Below, piece by piece: positions 5,153 through 6,251 of a stretch of 6,251 nucleotides of DNA. Both the position numbers and the translations under genes were made by a program. Each line of letters opens with the position of its first letter. The stretch's first letter is position 1. The stretch spans positions 1 through 6,251 of the forward strand of contig JACZXR010000155.1 in assembly GCA_022571535.1 (NCBI GenBank). Direction: 5' to 3'. Under the pieces are notes generated by a model. The model saw nothing but the letters and a program-made list of their open reading frames with translations. It was not told the origin of the DNA and did not search any database. Origin of the DNA: Deltaproteobacteria bacterium (lineage in GTDB: Bacteria; Desulfobacterota; Binatia; UBA9968; CAXXLF01).

Positions 5153-6251
5153 GTGATCATGGCTCAAGGGCCTATGAACAATCGGGTGTCTTCAGCGAAG
5201 GCGGTCCCCTCAGTTCATCGGAGCATCCTCGTAGTCGGTGGCGGCATCGCTGGTATCACAGCCGCAGTGGAATCAGCAGAGGCGGGGTATGACGTTCTCA
5301 TCGTGGAGAAGGAGGCCTATCTAGGAGGGAGGGTAGCGCAACTCAATAAGTATTTCCCCAAGCTCTGTCCGCCTGCATGTGGCCTAGAAATCAATTTCCA
5401 AAGGATTAAAAAGAATCCACGGATCCGTTTCTTCACCCTGGCCGAGGTCGAAAGAATTTCCGGTGAGCCAGGGAATTTCAACGTGACCATAACGCAGCAG
5501 GCTCGCTACGTTAACGACCGCTGCACCTCATGCAATGCCTGTGTGGCGGTCTGTCCTGTGGATCGGCCTGATACCTTTAATTTTGGAATGGGAACGACCA
5601 AGGCCATTTACCTACCCCATACGATGGCATTCCCCATGAAATATGTCATTGATGATTCAGCCTGCGAGCTTAATGCCTGCGCAAAATGTGTTGATGTGTG
5701 CGAATACGACGCCATTGATTTGGACATGAAACCGAAAAGCTTCAACCTCAAGGTGGGGGCAATCATCATGGCAACCGGCTGGAAGCCCTACGAGGCGGCG
5801 CGGATTGATAACCTGGGCTTCGGCCGATATGCCGATGTTATCACGAACATGATGATGGAGAGATTGGCGGCACCGAATGGGCCTACCAAGGGAAAAATCG
5901 TGCGCCTCTCCGACGGAAAACCAGTGAACAGCGTGGCCTTTGTCCAGTGCGCCGGTCAGCGAGATGAGAACCATCTCGGTTACTGCTCTGGCATTTGTTG
6001 CCTTGGGTCTTTGAAGCAGGCGACATATGTCAGAGGGCAGAACCCAAATTCCAAGGCCTATATCTTTTACATAGACCTTCGAACTCCGGGCACCTACGAG
6101 TTCTTCTCTAAGAAGGTTCAAACCGACGAGAATGTGTCTGTGATGAAGGGGAAAGTCGCTAAAATTGTCGAAGACCCGGCAAGCAAGCAGCTGATTGTTG
6201 AGGCCGAGGATATACTCTCAACACATAAATTCAGGGTTAAAGTGGACCTGG
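5153..6251 (+). CDS. qmoA: Quinone-interacting membrane-bound oxidoreductase subunit A (HdrA-like), 3' end beyond window
   Basis: QmoA is a soluble FAD/iron-sulfur subunit of the QmoABC complex, related to heterodisulfide reductase HdrA. It links APS reductase to the membrane quinone pool. Numbering from the ATG at 5159, the FAD motif is VVGGGIAG (25-32), followed by EKEAYLGGRVAQLNKYFPKL and CPPACGLEINF (70-80). A ferredoxin-like site CTSCNACVAVCPV uses C122, C125, C128 and C132. A second site uses C169, C174, C177 and C181, with four residues between its first two cysteines. QCAGQRD (263-269) and YCSGICCLGSLKQA (275-288) are typical HdrA/QmoA blocks. About 364 codons are present. Known QmoA proteins are about 410 residues, so the last 50 or so lie outside. 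The start is GTG 5153 or ATG 5159: a TAA at 5144-5146 rules out anything earlier. A polar extension of about 20 residues precedes the FAD strand. qmoB and qmoC would be expected next. Confidence 0.95.
   Translation, partial: MIMAQGPMNNRVSSAKAVPSVHRSILVVGGGIAGITAAVESAEAGYDVLIVEKEAYLGGRVAQLNKYFPKLCPPACGLEINFQRIKKNPRIRFFTLAEVERISGEPGNFNVTITQQARYVNDRCTSCNACVAVCPVDRPDTFNFGMGTTKAIYLPHTMAFPMKYVIDDSACELNACAKCVDVCEYDAIDLDMKPKSFNLKVGAIIMATGWKPYEAARIDNLGFGRYADVITNMMMERLAAPNGPTKGKIVRLSDGKPVNSVAFVQCAGQRDENHLGYCSGICCLGSLKQATYVRGQNPNSKAYIFYIDLRTPGTYEFFSKKVQTDENVSVMKGKVAKIVEDPASKQLIVEAEDILSTHKFRVKVDL

Noticed and set aside
5657..6121. A 154-codon minus-strand open frame opposite qmoA
   Set aside because: It lies fully inside the well-supported qmoA frame and its translation shows no motif.
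1..6251. tRNA, rRNA, CRISPR array, insertion sequence or phage gene
   Set aside because: I saw no cloverleaf, regularly spaced direct repeats, transposase motif or paired IS ends. The inverted repeat at 311-434 is explained by paralogous gene fragments.

Overview
The window holds the start of a dissimilatory sulfur-metabolism operon, sat-aprB-aprA-qmoA. All four genes lie on the + strand and the last runs off the right edge. Upstream of them is a rearranged stretch of broken genes. The operon encodes ATP sulfurylase, both subunits of adenosine-5'-phosphosulfate (APS) reductase, and the HdrA-like subunit of the Qmo membrane complex that exchanges electrons between APS reductase and the quinone pool. 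Together they interconvert sulfate, APS and sulfite. The same set works reductively in sulfate reducers and oxidatively in some sulfur oxidisers, and nothing here fixes the direction (no dsr genes are in view).

Layout. Positions 1-57: possible promoter and a strong ribosome binding site. 58-441: signal peptide and first third of an ABC-type substrate-binding protein (PF04392-like), cut off. About 414-484: a fragment of a second, paralogous substrate-binding protein on the opposite strand. 488-1360: a LysR-type regulator that has lost roughly its first 30 residues, including most of the helix-turn-helix. 1361-1502: leader region of sat, with a candidate promoter, a small palindrome and a repeated AAACGA word. 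1503-2720 sat, 2738-3205 aprB, 3209-5083 aprA, with gaps of 17 and 3 bases. 5084-5152: a GC-rich hairpin region. 5153 (or 5159) to the end: qmoA, incomplete.

Organism. This is a bacterium of moderate GC (low-to-mid 50s % by eye), probably an uncultured sulfur-metabolising lineage. The PF04392-type substrate-binding proteins with an AEAQ-like signal cleavage region are expanded in several soil, sediment and groundwater lineages, including Deltaproteobacteria-like groups and NC10/Rokubacteria relatives. I cannot place it more closely from sequence alone.

The operon itself is a recognisable, established system, not a new one. The less ordinary points are the three-part rearrangement at about 406-490 that joins two inverted paralog fragments to a beheaded regulator, and an aprA-qmoA spacer that can fold into two mutually exclusive hairpins, one of them sequestering the qmoA Shine-Dalgarno.
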